From: Neobacillus sp. DY30
Lineage (GTDB): Bacteria; Bacillota; Bacilli; Bacillales; Cytobacillaceae
NCBI RefSeq assembly: GCF_030123065.1
Contig: NZ_CP126093.1
Location: 1,430,001 to 1,494,000 of the forward strand
Direction: 5' to 3'
DNA length: 64,000 bases
The notes under the pieces are model-generated. The model worked only from the letters and a program-made list of their open reading frames with translations, had not been told where the DNA came from and made no database searches. Within the stretch, counting starts at the first letter, position 1; each line of letters begins with the position of its first letter. Made by a program: the position numbers and the translations under genes. Shown here piece by piece: positions 51,330 through 60,762 of this stretch.

Positions 51330-52946
51330 ATGATGCAAACGCCATTAACAATGACACAGATGATTGAGAGAGCAGAAAAGTATTTTCCGAAGAAACAGGT
51401 TGTTTCCAGAACATCGAGTGGCATTCACCGTTTTACGTATAAACAAATCGGTGAAAGAACGAGAAGACTCGCAGATAGTCTAAATAGACTAGGTGTAAAA
51501 AAAGGAGATAGGGTAGGAACACTAGCATGGAACCATCATCGTCATTTAGAAGCCTATTTTGCTATTCCGTGTATAGGTGCTGTCCTACATACCATTAACA
51601 TTCGACTCTCTCCGCAGCATATTTCCTATATTATCAATCATGCAGAAGATAGTGTCCTCTTAGTAGATCCAGACTTAATTCCACTATTAGAAAAATGTGC
51701 ACATGAGTTAAGAAGTGTTAAGGCTTATGTGATTATGACAGACGACAAGGTACTTCCTAAAACCACACTTTCACCCATCTATGATTATGAAACCTTATTA
51801 TCGGAAGCCAATTCTAATTTTCAATATCCAGAAGATATAGAAGAAAACGATCCTGCGGGTATGTGCTATACCTCTGCAACTACAGGAAATCCAAAAGGAG
51901 TTGTTTACTCACATAGAGGGATTTTTCTTCATAGTATGGCGTTAGGGCTCGCAGATAGTGCCGCAATGAGTGAGAAAGACATAGCATTGCCAGTTGTGCC
52001 GATGTTTCATGCCAATGCATGGGGTATGCCATTTGCAGCAGTTTGGTTTGGGACATCCTTGGTGCTGCCAGGACCATATTTTACCCCAAAACTGCTGGCA
52101 GAGCTAATTGAAAGGGAAGGAGTTACAATCACTGCTGGTGTTCCAACCATATGGCTTGGTTTGTTAAAAGAACTTGATGAGGGCACTTATGATTTAAGTA
52201 GTTTAAGAGGAGTTCTTTGCGGTGGTTCAGCTGCTCCTAAAGGGATGATAAAGTCCTTTGAACAACGGCATAACATACCATTCCTACATGCTTATGGAAT
52301 GACTGAAACCAGCCCGCTTGTAGTCATTTCAACATTAAAAAGCTATCAAGAAAATTTAGATTATGAGGAAAGACTAGAAATAAGAGCAAAGCAAGGAGTT
52401 CTTGTTCCTGGCTTAAGTATAAAAGTCGTGGGCCAGGATGGCGAAGTGGCTTGGGATGGTAAAGAGATGGGAGAATTATGCATTAAGGGTCCGTGGATTG
52501 CCTCTGAATATTATAAGGATGAAAGAACACTTGATGCTTTCCGTGACGGCTGGCTCCACACTGGAGATGTAGTAACGATTGACGAAGAAGGCTTTGTAAA
52601 AATAGTCGATCGCACTAAGGATTTAATTAAGAGCGGCGGTGAGTGGATATCTTCCGTTGAATTAGAAAATGCATTAATGGCGCATGAATCAGTGTTTGAA
52701 GCGGCGGTTGTTGCGGTCCCGCATGAGCAATGGCAGGAAAGACCTGTTGCTTGTGTGGTATTAAAAGATTCATATAAAGATAAGGTGAGAAAGGAAGAAT
52801 TAATTGAATTTTTAACACCTCAATTTGCAAAATGGTGGCTCCCTGATGAAATTTTGTTCTTAGAGGAAATCCCTAAAACCTCGGTAGGGAAATTTTTAAA
52901 GATGACTCTTCGTGAGCAGGTCCAAAAGACAGTATTAGGAAAGTAA
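51330..52946 (+). CDS. AMP-forming acyl-CoA synthetase (medium/long-chain fatty acid type)
   Basis: This 538-residue member of the ANL superfamily has the P-loop YTSATTGNPKGVVYSHRG, the AYGMTETSP motif, TGD in WLHTGDVVTIDEEGF, DRTKDLIKSGGEWIS and the C-terminal catalytic Lys in PKTSVGKFLK. It activates a fatty acid to acyl-CoA through an acyl-adenylate. ATG at 51330 has AGGAGG nine bases before; the longer frame from 51285 would run through the cre site. With the enoyl-CoA hydratase that follows it suggests fatty acid degradation under glucose repression. Confidence 0.9.
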   Translation: MMQTPLTMTQMIERAEKYFPKKQVVSRTSSGIHRFTYKQIGERTRRLADSLNRLGVKKGDRVGTLAWNHHRHLEAYFAIPCIGAVLHTINIRLSPQHISYIINHAEDSVLLVDPDLIPLLEKCAHELRSVKAYVIMTDDKVLPKTTLSPIYDYETLLSEANSNFQYPEDIEENDPAGMCYTSATTGNPKGVVYSHRGIFLHSMALGLADSAAMSEKDIALPVVPMFHANAWGMPFAAVWFGTSLVLPGPYFTPKLLAELIEREGVTITAGVPTIWLGLLKELDEGTYDLSSLRGVLCGGSAAPKGMIKSFEQRHNIPFLHAYGMTETSPLVVISTLKSYQENLDYEERLEIRAKQGVLVPGLSIKVVGQDGEVAWDGKEMGELCIKGPWIASEYYKDERTLDAFRDGWLHTGDVVTIDEEGFVKIVDRTKDLIKSGGEWISSVELENALMAHESVFEAAVVAVPHEQWQERPVACVVLKDSYKDKVRKEELIEFLTPQFAKWWLPDEILFLEEIPKTSVGKFLKMTLREQVQKTVLGK

Positions 52947-52954
52947 GTCGAAGG

Positions 52955-52985
52955 GGACAAAGAGGCTGCTCTTTGTCCTTTTGTC
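52955..52985 (+). terminator. Rho-independent terminator
   Basis: GGACAAAGAG-gctg-CTCTTTGTCC followed by TTTTG. Confidence 0.85.
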
Positions 52986-53097
52986 GTTTTAGGGAGTAGC
53001 GGCATTGAAAATTCCATAAATTATGAAAATTTATTCTTTATCCCGGCAAATCAAGCTATAATAGAGTTGAAAATAAAGTTTTTGGGAGGCGTTTGGG

Positions 53098-53886
53098 GTG
53101 ACGATTAATTTTGTAACGGATAAAGTAAAAGTGAAGGTAAACGGCCGGGTTGCAACAGTGGAAATGAATAGACCAGAAGCATTAAATGCACTTGATGTAG
53201 ACATGATAAAGGGGTTAGTCTCTAAACTGAAAGAAATATCTGAATCCGATGATATTGATGTAGTGGTATTAACAGGTAACGGCAGAGCATTTTCGGCAGG
53301 CGGCGATATAAAAACAATGCTATCTGAATTGGATGAAAGCGAATTCTTCCCTGTAATGGATTGCATTAGTGAATTAATCATAACTCTTTATAGTATTCCC
53401 AAAATAACGATTAGCGCTGTTAATGGTGCTGCGGCAGGGCTGGGTTTTAGTTTAGCCTTGGCGACCGACCACATCATAGCTGACAAAACGAGTAAACTCG
53501 CAATGAATTTTATCGGGATTGGTTTAATACCAGATGGGGGTTCTCACTTCTTTTTAGAAAAAAGATTAGGAGAAATCAAAGCAAAACAAGTTATATGGGA
53601 TGGTAAAATGATGAGCGCACAAGAAGCCATGGAAATCGGATTAGTACAAGAAGTTGCAGATGATTTACAAGAAACTTTAGATGAAAGAATATCGGATTGG
53701 CTGAAACGTCCAATTCAGGCTATGATCAAAACGAAAAAGATACTAGCCGATATGAACAGACCGCACTTACTTAAGATTTTAGAATTAGAAAAACATGGCC
53801 AGCTAAACATGCGCCGTACATTCGATCACCAAGAAGGAATCCGAGCCTTTATAGAAAAAAGACCAGCAAAATTTATCGGGAAATAA
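53098..53886 (+). CDS. yhaR: Enoyl-CoA hydratase/isomerase-family protein YhaR
   Basis: This 262-residue crotonase-family protein has the oxyanion-hole segments GRAFSAGGDIK and NGAAAGLGFSLALATD and the catalytic region IGLIPDGGSHFFLEKRLG, where the second Glu of true hydratases is replaced by Asp/Gly surroundings (PDGG), so isomerase or another reaction is possible. It starts at GTG eight bases after GGGAGG. It follows the acyl-CoA ligase but has a terminator before it. Confidence 0.88.
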   Translation: MTINFVTDKVKVKVNGRVATVEMNRPEALNALDVDMIKGLVSKLKEISESDDIDVVVLTGNGRAFSAGGDIKTMLSELDESEFFPVMDCISELIITLYSIPKITISAVNGAAAGLGFSLALATDHIIADKTSKLAMNFIGIGLIPDGGSHFFLEKRLGEIKAKQVIWDGKMMSAQEAMEIGLVQEVADDLQETLDERISDWLKRPIQAMIKTKKILADMNRPHLLKILELEKHGQLNMRRTFDHQEGIRAFIEKRPAKFIGK

Positions 53887-53892
53887 AGTAAG

Positions 53893-53926
53893 ACAGAAAA
53901 GAAGCAGCTATTGCTTCTTTTTCTGT
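53893..53926. terminator. Bidirectional terminator
   Basis: ACAGAAAAGAAGCA-gctat-TGCTTCTTTTTCTGT (one bulge), between convergent yhaR and the YhzD-like gene. Confidence 0.78.
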
Positions 53927-53931
53927 TTAGA

Positions 53932-54117
53932 CTAAGAATGAAACAGTAAAAGTTTCCCGCTTGGTGATGTAAAACGATGAGTCTTCTCTAGTAAATTCTT
54001 TTCTGCTAATAATTTTTCAGCTAATTCTTTTGCTGCTTCATCATGTTCTGCTTGAATGGCCTCATCTACTATTTTTTCCCCATTTGCTTCAAAGGCAGTT
54101 AATTTGTAAGTCTTCAT
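53932..54117 (-). CDS. yhzD: YhzD-like small protein
   Basis: This 61-residue soluble protein reads TYKLTAFEANGEKIVDEAI, then an Ala/Glu/Lys-rich helix, then THRFTSPSGKLLLFHS. Length and position next to yhaR match B. subtilis YhzD as I recall. The start ATG follows GGGAGG. It is a single minus-strand gene with no known function. Confidence 0.65.
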   Translation of the reverse strand: MKTYKLTAFEANGEKIVDEAIQAEHDEAAKELAEKLLAEKNLLEKTHRFTSPSGKLLLFHS

Positions 54118-54182
54118 TCTCTAGCCTCCCTTTTTTATATTAGTATTATAATATTCGCATAATTCTTGATATTTTGCAAAAG

Positions 54183-54208
54183 TGAAACTTTTCCATAAAA
54201 TTTCCGTA
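54183..54208 (+). promoter_or_regulatory. Sigma-W-like ECF promoter of yhaQP
   Basis: TGAAAC (54183-54188), 16-base spacer, CGTA (54205-54208), about 25 bases before yhaQ. This is an exact fit to the sigma-W consensus; sigma-X or sigma-M could overlap. Confidence 0.65.
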
Positions 54209-54232
54209 TAGTAATTTTGAGGGGGAATTTGT

Positions 54233-55132
54233 ATGGTATTAAAACTAGAACATGTAACAAAACGATTTGGTGCGTTTACAGCTGTTAAGGATCTTTCCAT
54301 CACCATACCTGAAAAAGAAATGTTTGGTTTTTTAGGGGCAAACGGGGCTGGTAAGACGACCACTTTTCGGATGATTTTAGGGCTGCTAGATTCAAGTGAA
54401 GGAAAGATTACTTGGGACGGAAAGCTGATTAATTATTCTACAAGTCATTTAGTGGGTTATCTCCCTGAAGAAAGAGGTTTATACCCCAAATTAAAGGTTA
54501 GCGATCAGATTGTCTACCTTGCAAGATTAAGAGGGATGCCGAAAAATGCGGCAGTTTCTCAATTAAAATATTGGTTAGAGAAATTTAAAGTACCAGAATA
54601 TGAACATAAAAAGGTTGAAGAACTATCAAAAGGAAACCAACAAAAAATTCAATTCATTGCCGCAGTTATACATAACCCCAGATTATTGATTCTTGACGAG
54701 CCATTCAGCGGTTTGGATCCTGTAAACGTCGAAATGCTTAAAGAGGCAGTTCTCTCATTAAAGGAAAAGGGAACGACAATTGTATTTTCAAGCCATCAAA
54801 TGCACCATGTTGAAGAGATGTGCGAGCATCTTTGTATTATGCATAAAGGAGCTCCGGTTGTACATGGTTCATTAAAAGAAATTAAACGTGCCTTTGGTAA
54901 AAAAAACCTTGTTATTCATGCTGATTTTCCATTGGAATTTCTGAGAGAGTATCCTGGAGTTGTTAAAGCTAAATCTACAACAGAGGGAATCCATCTGCAA
55001 ATTGATGGAGAACATGTGGCTGAGAAAATACTTAAAGAGATCGTAAACAAAGGATTTATCAGGAAATTCGACCTTGAAGAGCCTTCTCTAAATGATATCT
55101 TTATCGAGAAAGTTGGTGATTCCTATGAATAA
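54233..55132 (+). CDS. yhaQ: ABC transporter ATP-binding protein YhaQ (NatA-like)
   Basis: This 299-residue ATPase has Walker A GANGAGKTT near 38, signature LSKGNQQK, Walker B LLILDEPFSGLDPVN, and the C-terminal extension seen in NatA/YhaQ proteins. The start ATG follows GAGGGGG. It overlaps yhaP by eight bases. With YhaP it forms an exporter of the ABC-2 type, proposed for sodium or for an unknown compound. Confidence 0.92.
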   Translation: MVLKLEHVTKRFGAFTAVKDLSITIPEKEMFGFLGANGAGKTTTFRMILGLLDSSEGKITWDGKLINYSTSHLVGYLPEERGLYPKLKVSDQIVYLARLRGMPKNAAVSQLKYWLEKFKVPEYEHKKVEELSKGNQQKIQFIAAVIHNPRLLILDEPFSGLDPVNVEMLKEAVLSLKEKGTTIVFSSHQMHHVEEMCEHLCIMHKGAPVVHGSLKEIKRAFGKKNLVIHADFPLEFLREYPGVVKAKSTTEGIHLQIDGEHVAEKILKEIVNKGFIRKFDLEEPSLNDIFIEKVGDSYE

Positions 55133-56378
55133 ATTTTGGATTATTCTATTACATACTTATTTAAATAAATTAAAAACAAAATCCTTTTTGGTCACAACTC
55201 TGTTGACAGTAGTCATAACTTTAGGGCTAACAAACATGAGCAATATCATTGAAATTTTTGATAAAGGCGGCGATAAAGAACAGATTGCTGTATTGGACAC
55301 TACAGGACAGCTATATGAACCCCTGAAAGAACAAATGAGCACCTTAAATAAAAATCTGCGGCTGATAGAGTTTGATGGCACGGAAAAAGAGGCCGAAAAG
55401 GCAGTAGAAAAAGGAGAGTATACAGGATTTGTCCAGCTTCGGTATGACCAAGAGCATTTACCTGAAGCGACGTATAAAGCGATGAGTGTTGCTGAGTCAC
55501 CAATATTTACTGATCTTCAGGCGGGACTTCAACAAATGAAAACCATGCTTGCAGCTTCAAAAATTAATTTAACACCAGAGCAGCTCCAGCAGCTTTATGA
55601 ACCTGTTTCGTTTGAGAAAATTGCTCTTGAAGAGAATGCGAAAACAGAAGAAGAATTGAATCAGGCTAGAGATCTTGTTTATGTTCTCCTATTTGTTATC
55701 TATTTTGCTGTTATTATGTACGCCAGTATGATTGCAATGGAAGTAGCTACTGAAAAATCTTCAAGAGTGATGGAAATTTTAATCTCCAGTGTATCACCTA
55801 TCAACCAGATGTTTGCAAAAATACTTGGTATTGGTTTGTTAAGCTTAACTCAGCTTGCCGTACTCCTTTCTGTTGGGTATTTCTCAATTAAAAGGAATTT
55901 GTCCTCGCTAGAGGGTGGCTTTTTTGACGCATTTGGATTTGGAAATATATCGTTATCAACCATTTCCTATGCTGTTATTTTCTTTATCTTAGGTTACTTC
56001 CTCTATGCGACCCTTGCCGCTTTTTTAGGTTCTTTGGTAAGCAGGATTGAAGATGTTCAACAAATGATTACACCAATGACATTACTTGTTGTAGCAGGAT
56101 TTATGATTGCAATGTTTGGTCTAGGTAAGCCGGATTCACCATTTATCGTCATAACCTCCTATATACCTTTCTTCACCCCAATGATTATGTTTTTACGGGT
56201 TGGAATGCTAAATATTCCAGTTTGGGAATCTACATTAGGGATTGCGATATTGTTGGGGACGATTGCCTTCCTAGCAGTATTTGGTGCCCGTGTTTACCGT
56301 GGGGGGGTCCTTATGTACGGAAAATCGAATTCTTTTAAGGATATAAAAAAGGCTTTGCAATTAACAAAAAAAGAATAA
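55125..56378 (+). CDS. yhaP: ABC-2 type permease YhaP (NatB-like)
   Basis: This 417-residue permease has one N-terminal helix, an external domain of about 150 residues with many Glu/Lys, and five C-terminal helices beginning YVLLFVIYFAVIMYASMIAMEVATEKSSRVMEIL, the NatB/YhaP signature. The frame opens at 55092, but ATG at 55125 gives the family N-terminus. It is translationally coupled to yhaQ. Confidence 0.9.
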   Translation: MNKFWIILLHTYLNKLKTKSFLVTTLLTVVITLGLTNMSNIIEIFDKGGDKEQIAVLDTTGQLYEPLKEQMSTLNKNLRLIEFDGTEKEAEKAVEKGEYTGFVQLRYDQEHLPEATYKAMSVAESPIFTDLQAGLQQMKTMLAASKINLTPEQLQQLYEPVSFEKIALEENAKTEEELNQARDLVYVLLFVIYFAVIMYASMIAMEVATEKSSRVMEILISSVSPINQMFAKILGIGLLSLTQLAVLLSVGYFSIKRNLSSLEGGFFDAFGFGNISLSTISYAVIFFILGYFLYATLAAFLGSLVSRIEDVQQMITPMTLLVVAGFMIAMFGLGKPDSPFIVITSYIPFFTPMIMFLRVGMLNIPVWESTLGIAILLGTIAFLAVFGARVYRGGVLMYGKSNSFKDIKKALQLTKKE

Positions 56379-56386
56379 AATGCTAC

Positions 56387-56416
56387 GGCTTTGCCAATAA
56401 AGGCAAAGCTTTTTTA
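56387..56416 (+). terminator. Rho-independent terminator
   Basis: GCTTTGCC-aataaa-GGCAAAGC followed by TTTTTT after yhaP. Confidence 0.88.
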
Positions 56417-56486
56417 ATTCAGAACGTGCATTCGGTTTTTGTGGGTGTTACAATAAAATAAAACTGACTCCAAAGGAGCTCTATAT

Positions 56487-57704
56487 ATGAAGCAGATATC
56501 ATTCATACACGCAGCTGACCTGCATTTGGACAGTCCTATGGTCGGCTTAAAGCAATTACCAGCAAATATCCTTTTAAGAGTAAGGGAGAGTACGTTCACA
56601 GCGTTACGAAAGCTTACAGCGGCTGCAATTGATCATAACGTTGATTTTGTCATTTTAGCCGGAGATTTATTTGATGGTGAAGATAGAAGCTTACGTGCAC
56701 AATCACGCTTCCGTAACGAAATGCAAAAGCTTTCACAAAAGGATATTCCTGTTTATGTTATTCATGGAAACCATGATCATATAAGCGGGTCATGGGTTAA
56801 CCTAGATATGCCATCGAACGTTCATGTTTTTGGCAGTGAAGTTGAAATGAAGGTATTCCATTCAAAACGTGGAGATACCGTGCATTTATACGGCTTTAGT
56901 TATTTGCAAAGGCATATTTTTGATAAAAGAATCGATGACTACCAAAAACAGGATCCTGCTGATTTTCATATTGGCATTCTTCATGGGAATGAAGGGGGAG
57001 GAACTGAACATGATAATTACGCTCCTTTTTCCATCAAGGACCTATTAGAGAAAGAATTTGACTATTGGGCTCTAGGGCATATTCATAAACAGACAATATT
57101 ATCAGAAACGCCGCCGATTATCTATCCTGGAAACCTTCAAGGGCGTAATAAGAAGGAAATTGGTGTAAAAGGATGTTATCTCATTACGTTGGATGAATTT
57201 AAAACGAATAAGGAATTTATAGAAACTTCGGATGTGTTGTGGGAAGAAGTTACAGTGGATGTTTCTTCGGCACAAAGCTTTCAAGAAATCTTTCAAATAT
57301 GTCAGCTGACAATTGAACGGTTACGTAAAGCTGGAACAGGGATTCTGCTTACCTTAAACCTAAAGAGGGTTCATTTAGATGATATCCAAGAGAAAAAGAT
57401 ACTAGACACAGAACTTCTCGAGCTGCTGGTAGACTACGAGAATGATGAGGAATCGTTTGTTTGGATCGTGGATTTAAACCTAGAGGATAACCAACAATTC
57501 GATAGAAACAATTTACTGAACGAAGCAGACTTTTATGCCGAGCTGTTTGCCGCCATCGATAACTTTGATAATCCTGAGGAGGCCATTGCACCATTATATC
57601 AGCATCAGTTGGGAAGAAAATATTTAACTAGTATAACTGAAAGCGAAGAAAAAGAATTATTACAAAGGGCGGAAAAACTATTAATTGGGTTATTGTATCA
57701 ATAG
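56487..57704 (+). CDS. yhaO: Metallophosphoesterase YhaO (SbcD-like)
   Basis: This 405-residue protein has an N-terminal calcineurin-type phosphoesterase with HAADLHLDSP, LAGDLFDGED, IHGNHDH, LHGNEGG and LGHIHKQ, the metal ligands in order, and a C-terminal region for partner binding. It resembles SbcD/Mre11 nucleases. The start ATG follows AAAGGAG. yhaN follows after 16 bases; by analogy to SbcCD the two act together on DNA ends, which is inference. Confidence 0.92.
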   Translation: MKQISFIHAADLHLDSPMVGLKQLPANILLRVRESTFTALRKLTAAAIDHNVDFVILAGDLFDGEDRSLRAQSRFRNEMQKLSQKDIPVYVIHGNHDHISGSWVNLDMPSNVHVFGSEVEMKVFHSKRGDTVHLYGFSYLQRHIFDKRIDDYQKQDPADFHIGILHGNEGGGTEHDNYAPFSIKDLLEKEFDYWALGHIHKQTILSETPPIIYPGNLQGRNKKEIGVKGCYLITLDEFKTNKEFIETSDVLWEEVTVDVSSAQSFQEIFQICQLTIERLRKAGTGILLTLNLKRVHLDDIQEKKILDTELLELLVDYENDEESFVWIVDLNLEDNQQFDRNNLLNEADFYAELFAAIDNFDNPEEAIAPLYQHQLGRKYLTSITESEEKELLQRAEKLLIGLLYQ

Positions 57705-57720
57705 TAAAGGAGATGATTGA

Positions 57721-60700
57721 TTGAAAATCCAGGAGATACATATATACGGATTTGGTCAATTAACGAATACGGTGATAAAGGACCTATCTGAAATTCAAGT
57801 GTTTTATGGTGAAAATGAGGCTGGAAAATCAACAATTATGGCATTTATTCATGGAATACTATTTGGGTTCCCAACGAAGCAATCATCAGAACTTCGCTAT
57901 GTACCAAAAAACGGCTCAAATTATGGCGGCAAGCTTAGAATATTCTTTGATGAGGTTGGATTAGCTACGATAGAACGGATTAGAGGCAAGGCTTCTGGGG
58001 CCGTTACTGTTACACTGGAGGACGGAACAACAGGTGAAGAAGAACTGCTCAAGCAGCTGCTTGGAAAAATGGATAAAGGACTTTTCCAAGCAATTTTTTC
58101 TTTTAATTTACATGGGCTGCAAAATATCCACCAAATGAAAGGGGATGAATTGGGCAGGTTCCTATTCTCTGCTGGTACACTCGGAACAGAAAGACTAGCG
58201 AAAACAGAGGCAGAACTTCAGAAGGAATTAGAAGCTCGTTTTAAACCAAGCGGGAAGAAGCCGGTGGTAAATGAAAAACTCAAGGCCCTTCATGAACTTA
58301 GTAGTGACCTTAAAAAGGCAGCAGCAAAAAATCAAGGTTACGAAGTATTGATCTTAGATAAAGATAGAATTTCTAAGGAAATAGAAGACATTAAGCATGC
58401 ACTGCAGGATGTAAAAAATGAAGTAGAAAGGTTAAATGAATGGCAAAAAATTCATTTACTCGTCAAAGAAGAAAGATGGATACATACAGAAATTAAGTTA
58501 CTTGGGGAAAAACAATTCCCTGCCAGAGGTATTGAACGAATAGAAAAATTAAATCAGCTTATCTATCCTTACAATGCCCGGATTTCAAGTATATTGGAAA
58601 GAATCACTCAATTAAAAAGGGAATTGACCTCTATTCAGCCGGAGGAGCAATTACTTGAGGGTGAATCACAAGTACTTGCTGGATTAGACCAAATACCTGT
58701 TTATGAGCAGTTGACTCTGGAAAAGCAACAGTACGAATTGGAATTAGCAAATTTAGAAGAAAAAATCTCCATTATAAAGGAAAAACTTCACTTACCGTTA
58801 AGCGAAGAAGATGTTCAAACGATAAACACCAATATTTATATGAAAAATCAAGTAGAGCAGGCAGCGAGCAGAAAGAAAAAGCTTATTGAAGTAAAACAGG
58901 ACCTTGAAGAGAAATTTCAAGAAGAAAAAAACACTCTAGAAGAGCTAGAAAGAAAAGTTAGCTTTGCACAAACACATATGATTCCCGCTCATGAGAGAAC
59001 TCGGCTTGAAATGTTAGTCAGTGAAGAAGGTGAAAAAAGAACAGTCGAATATGAATTAAAGACAGTTCAAGAGAAAATAGAGTATTATCGGAATACTCAT
59101 GAACAGGATAAGAAAAGACTTGCTGTGATAAACAAACAGAAACAAATTCAGTTTTTAGCCATTGGCGCAATATTACTGATCCTTTCTTTTTATGGTTTAT
59201 ATACCAAGCAGTGGATTCTATTGGTTTTTGGGGTATTAGGAACCTTACTAATTGGGTTATTTCTAAGTAAAAACCAACCTCAAAAAAATGATACCAATAT
59301 GAATCAAACTCTAAGTCGGTTACTTGAAGATGAAAAAAGAATTCTTCAAAAACTAGAGGCCTATAAAAAAAGCAACATCCCAGCCCTTCAAGAAAAATTG
59401 AAGCAGGATAATTACTGGAGAGAGCAGCATCAGCTATTAAAAATTAAGCTCGACCAGCAGCAATCTCATTATGAAAAAGTTATCAGGAAATTTGAGGAAT
59501 GGGAGACAGAAGCAGCAGGTAATAAAAAAATAATACTGAAACTGAGTAGTGAACTTCATATTCCTGAATATATAGCAGATTCTTTTTTCCTTGAAGCATT
59601 TCAGCTAATTGAACAATATAAGTTACTAATAAGAGATAAAAAGAATTTACAAGCAAGGATGGAACATATTAACCTCGAACAGGCTAACATTTCTGAAGGA
59701 CTCACCTCATACGCAAAACAATATCTAGCAGAATACGGTAGTGATTTTGCTAAAATTGGGTATTTATTAAGGAATAAACTAAAAGAAGAACATGGAAAGG
59801 CAGTAAAAATCCAAGAAAAGCAGGGAAAGTTAGATGACCTTGAGGCGGACCTTCATCAAATGAAACTTGAACAAGCACATTTAATCTCGGAGAAAAATAA
59901 GCTCCTTGAAGAAGCAAATGTGGAGGAAGAAGAGGCTTTCTATGAGCTTGGAAAAAAATATGAAATAAAGTTAAAGCTCATTGAAAGGCTGGACGATATT
60001 AGTAAGCAGGTCCAATACTCTTTTCTAAAGGAAGACGAGATAGAAAGGTTGTTACAAGTTCATAATCTAGAAGAACTTTTAATCCACTATCATGAGGAGA
60101 TCGAAAAGTTATCGTCTAGACTAATTGAACTGCAGGAAGAGCAAGCAGCAGTAAACTACCAAATACAAATTCTTGAAGAAGGAGGATCATATTCGGAGTT
60201 ACTACACTACTATAAGCAGCAGAAGTTTGAATTAGAAGAAGCTGCAAAAGAATGGTCAGTTTACTGTTTAGCACAAAACATACTGGCAAAAACGGTTGAA
60301 AAGTACAAAAACATTCATCTGCCAAGAATGCTTGCAAAAGCAGAGGAATACCTATACTTCCTAACAGGGGCGCAATATGAACGTATACACCTGCAACAGT
60401 CCGGAACAGGTTTTCTTATTGAAAGAAACGATCACACTTTATTTGAGGCAAATGAGTTAAGTCAAGCTACTACAGAGCAAGTATACGTTTCTCTAAGACT
60501 GGCGCTAGCCACCACCCTTTATGAAAAGTATCGCTTTCCAATTATTATAGATGATAGTTTTGTGAATTTTGACGCAAACCGTACCAGTAAGGTAATGGAG
60601 CTATTAACTACGCTCGGGACTAATCAAATTTTATTTTTTACTTGTCACAGGCATTTGCTTCCATATTTTTTACCAGAAAATGTCCATTATCTAAATAAAG

Positions 60701-60723
60701 GTAATGTCGAGGTAATTTCATAG
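57721..60723 (+). CDS. yhaN: YhaN, SbcC/Rad50-like ATPase with membrane-inserting segment
   Basis: This 1000-residue protein has Walker A GENEAGKST near 31-39, a signature-like block in ATTEQVYVSLRLAL and Walker B FPIIIDDSFVNFDANR near the C-terminus, with long coiled coils between. At the apex of the coil, about residues 476-520, two hydrophobic stretches (IQFLAIGAILLILSFYGLY and WILLVFGVLGTLLIGLFL) replace the CxxC zinc hook of Rad50. This YhaN-type layout would tie the complex to the membrane. It starts at TTG behind AAGGAGATG and ends four bases before the region of yhaM. Confidence 0.92.
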   Translation: MKIQEIHIYGFGQLTNTVIKDLSEIQVFYGENEAGKSTIMAFIHGILFGFPTKQSSELRYVPKNGSNYGGKLRIFFDEVGLATIERIRGKASGAVTVTLEDGTTGEEELLKQLLGKMDKGLFQAIFSFNLHGLQNIHQMKGDELGRFLFSAGTLGTERLAKTEAELQKELEARFKPSGKKPVVNEKLKALHELSSDLKKAAAKNQGYEVLILDKDRISKEIEDIKHALQDVKNEVERLNEWQKIHLLVKEERWIHTEIKLLGEKQFPARGIERIEKLNQLIYPYNARISSILERITQLKRELTSIQPEEQLLEGESQVLAGLDQIPVYEQLTLEKQQYELELANLEEKISIIKEKLHLPLSEEDVQTINTNIYMKNQVEQAASRKKKLIEVKQDLEEKFQEEKNTLEELERKVSFAQTHMIPAHERTRLEMLVSEEGEKRTVEYELKTVQEKIEYYRNTHEQDKKRLAVINKQKQIQFLAIGAILLILSFYGLYTKQWILLVFGVLGTLLIGLFLSKNQPQKNDTNMNQTLSRLLEDEKRILQKLEAYKKSNIPALQEKLKQDNYWREQHQLLKIKLDQQQSHYEKVIRKFEEWETEAAGNKKIILKLSSELHIPEYIADSFFLEAFQLIEQYKLLIRDKKNLQARMEHINLEQANISEGLTSYAKQYLAEYGSDFAKIGYLLRNKLKEEHGKAVKIQEKQGKLDDLEADLHQMKLEQAHLISEKNKLLEEANVEEEEAFYELGKKYEIKLKLIERLDDISKQVQYSFLKEDEIERLLQVHNLEELLIHYHEEIEKLSSRLIELQEEQAAVNYQIQILEEGGSYSELLHYYKQQKFELEEAAKEWSVYCLAQNILAKTVEKYKNIHLPRMLAKAEEYLYFLTGAQYERIHLQQSGTGFLIERNDHTLFEANELSQATTEQVYVSLRLALATTLYEKYRFPIIIDDSFVNFDANRTSKVMELLTTLGTNQILFFTCHRHLLPYFLPENVHYLNKGNVEVIS

Positions 60724-60762
60724 AGAATGTTATACTTGTACTATAGGGAAGGAGAGAGAAAG

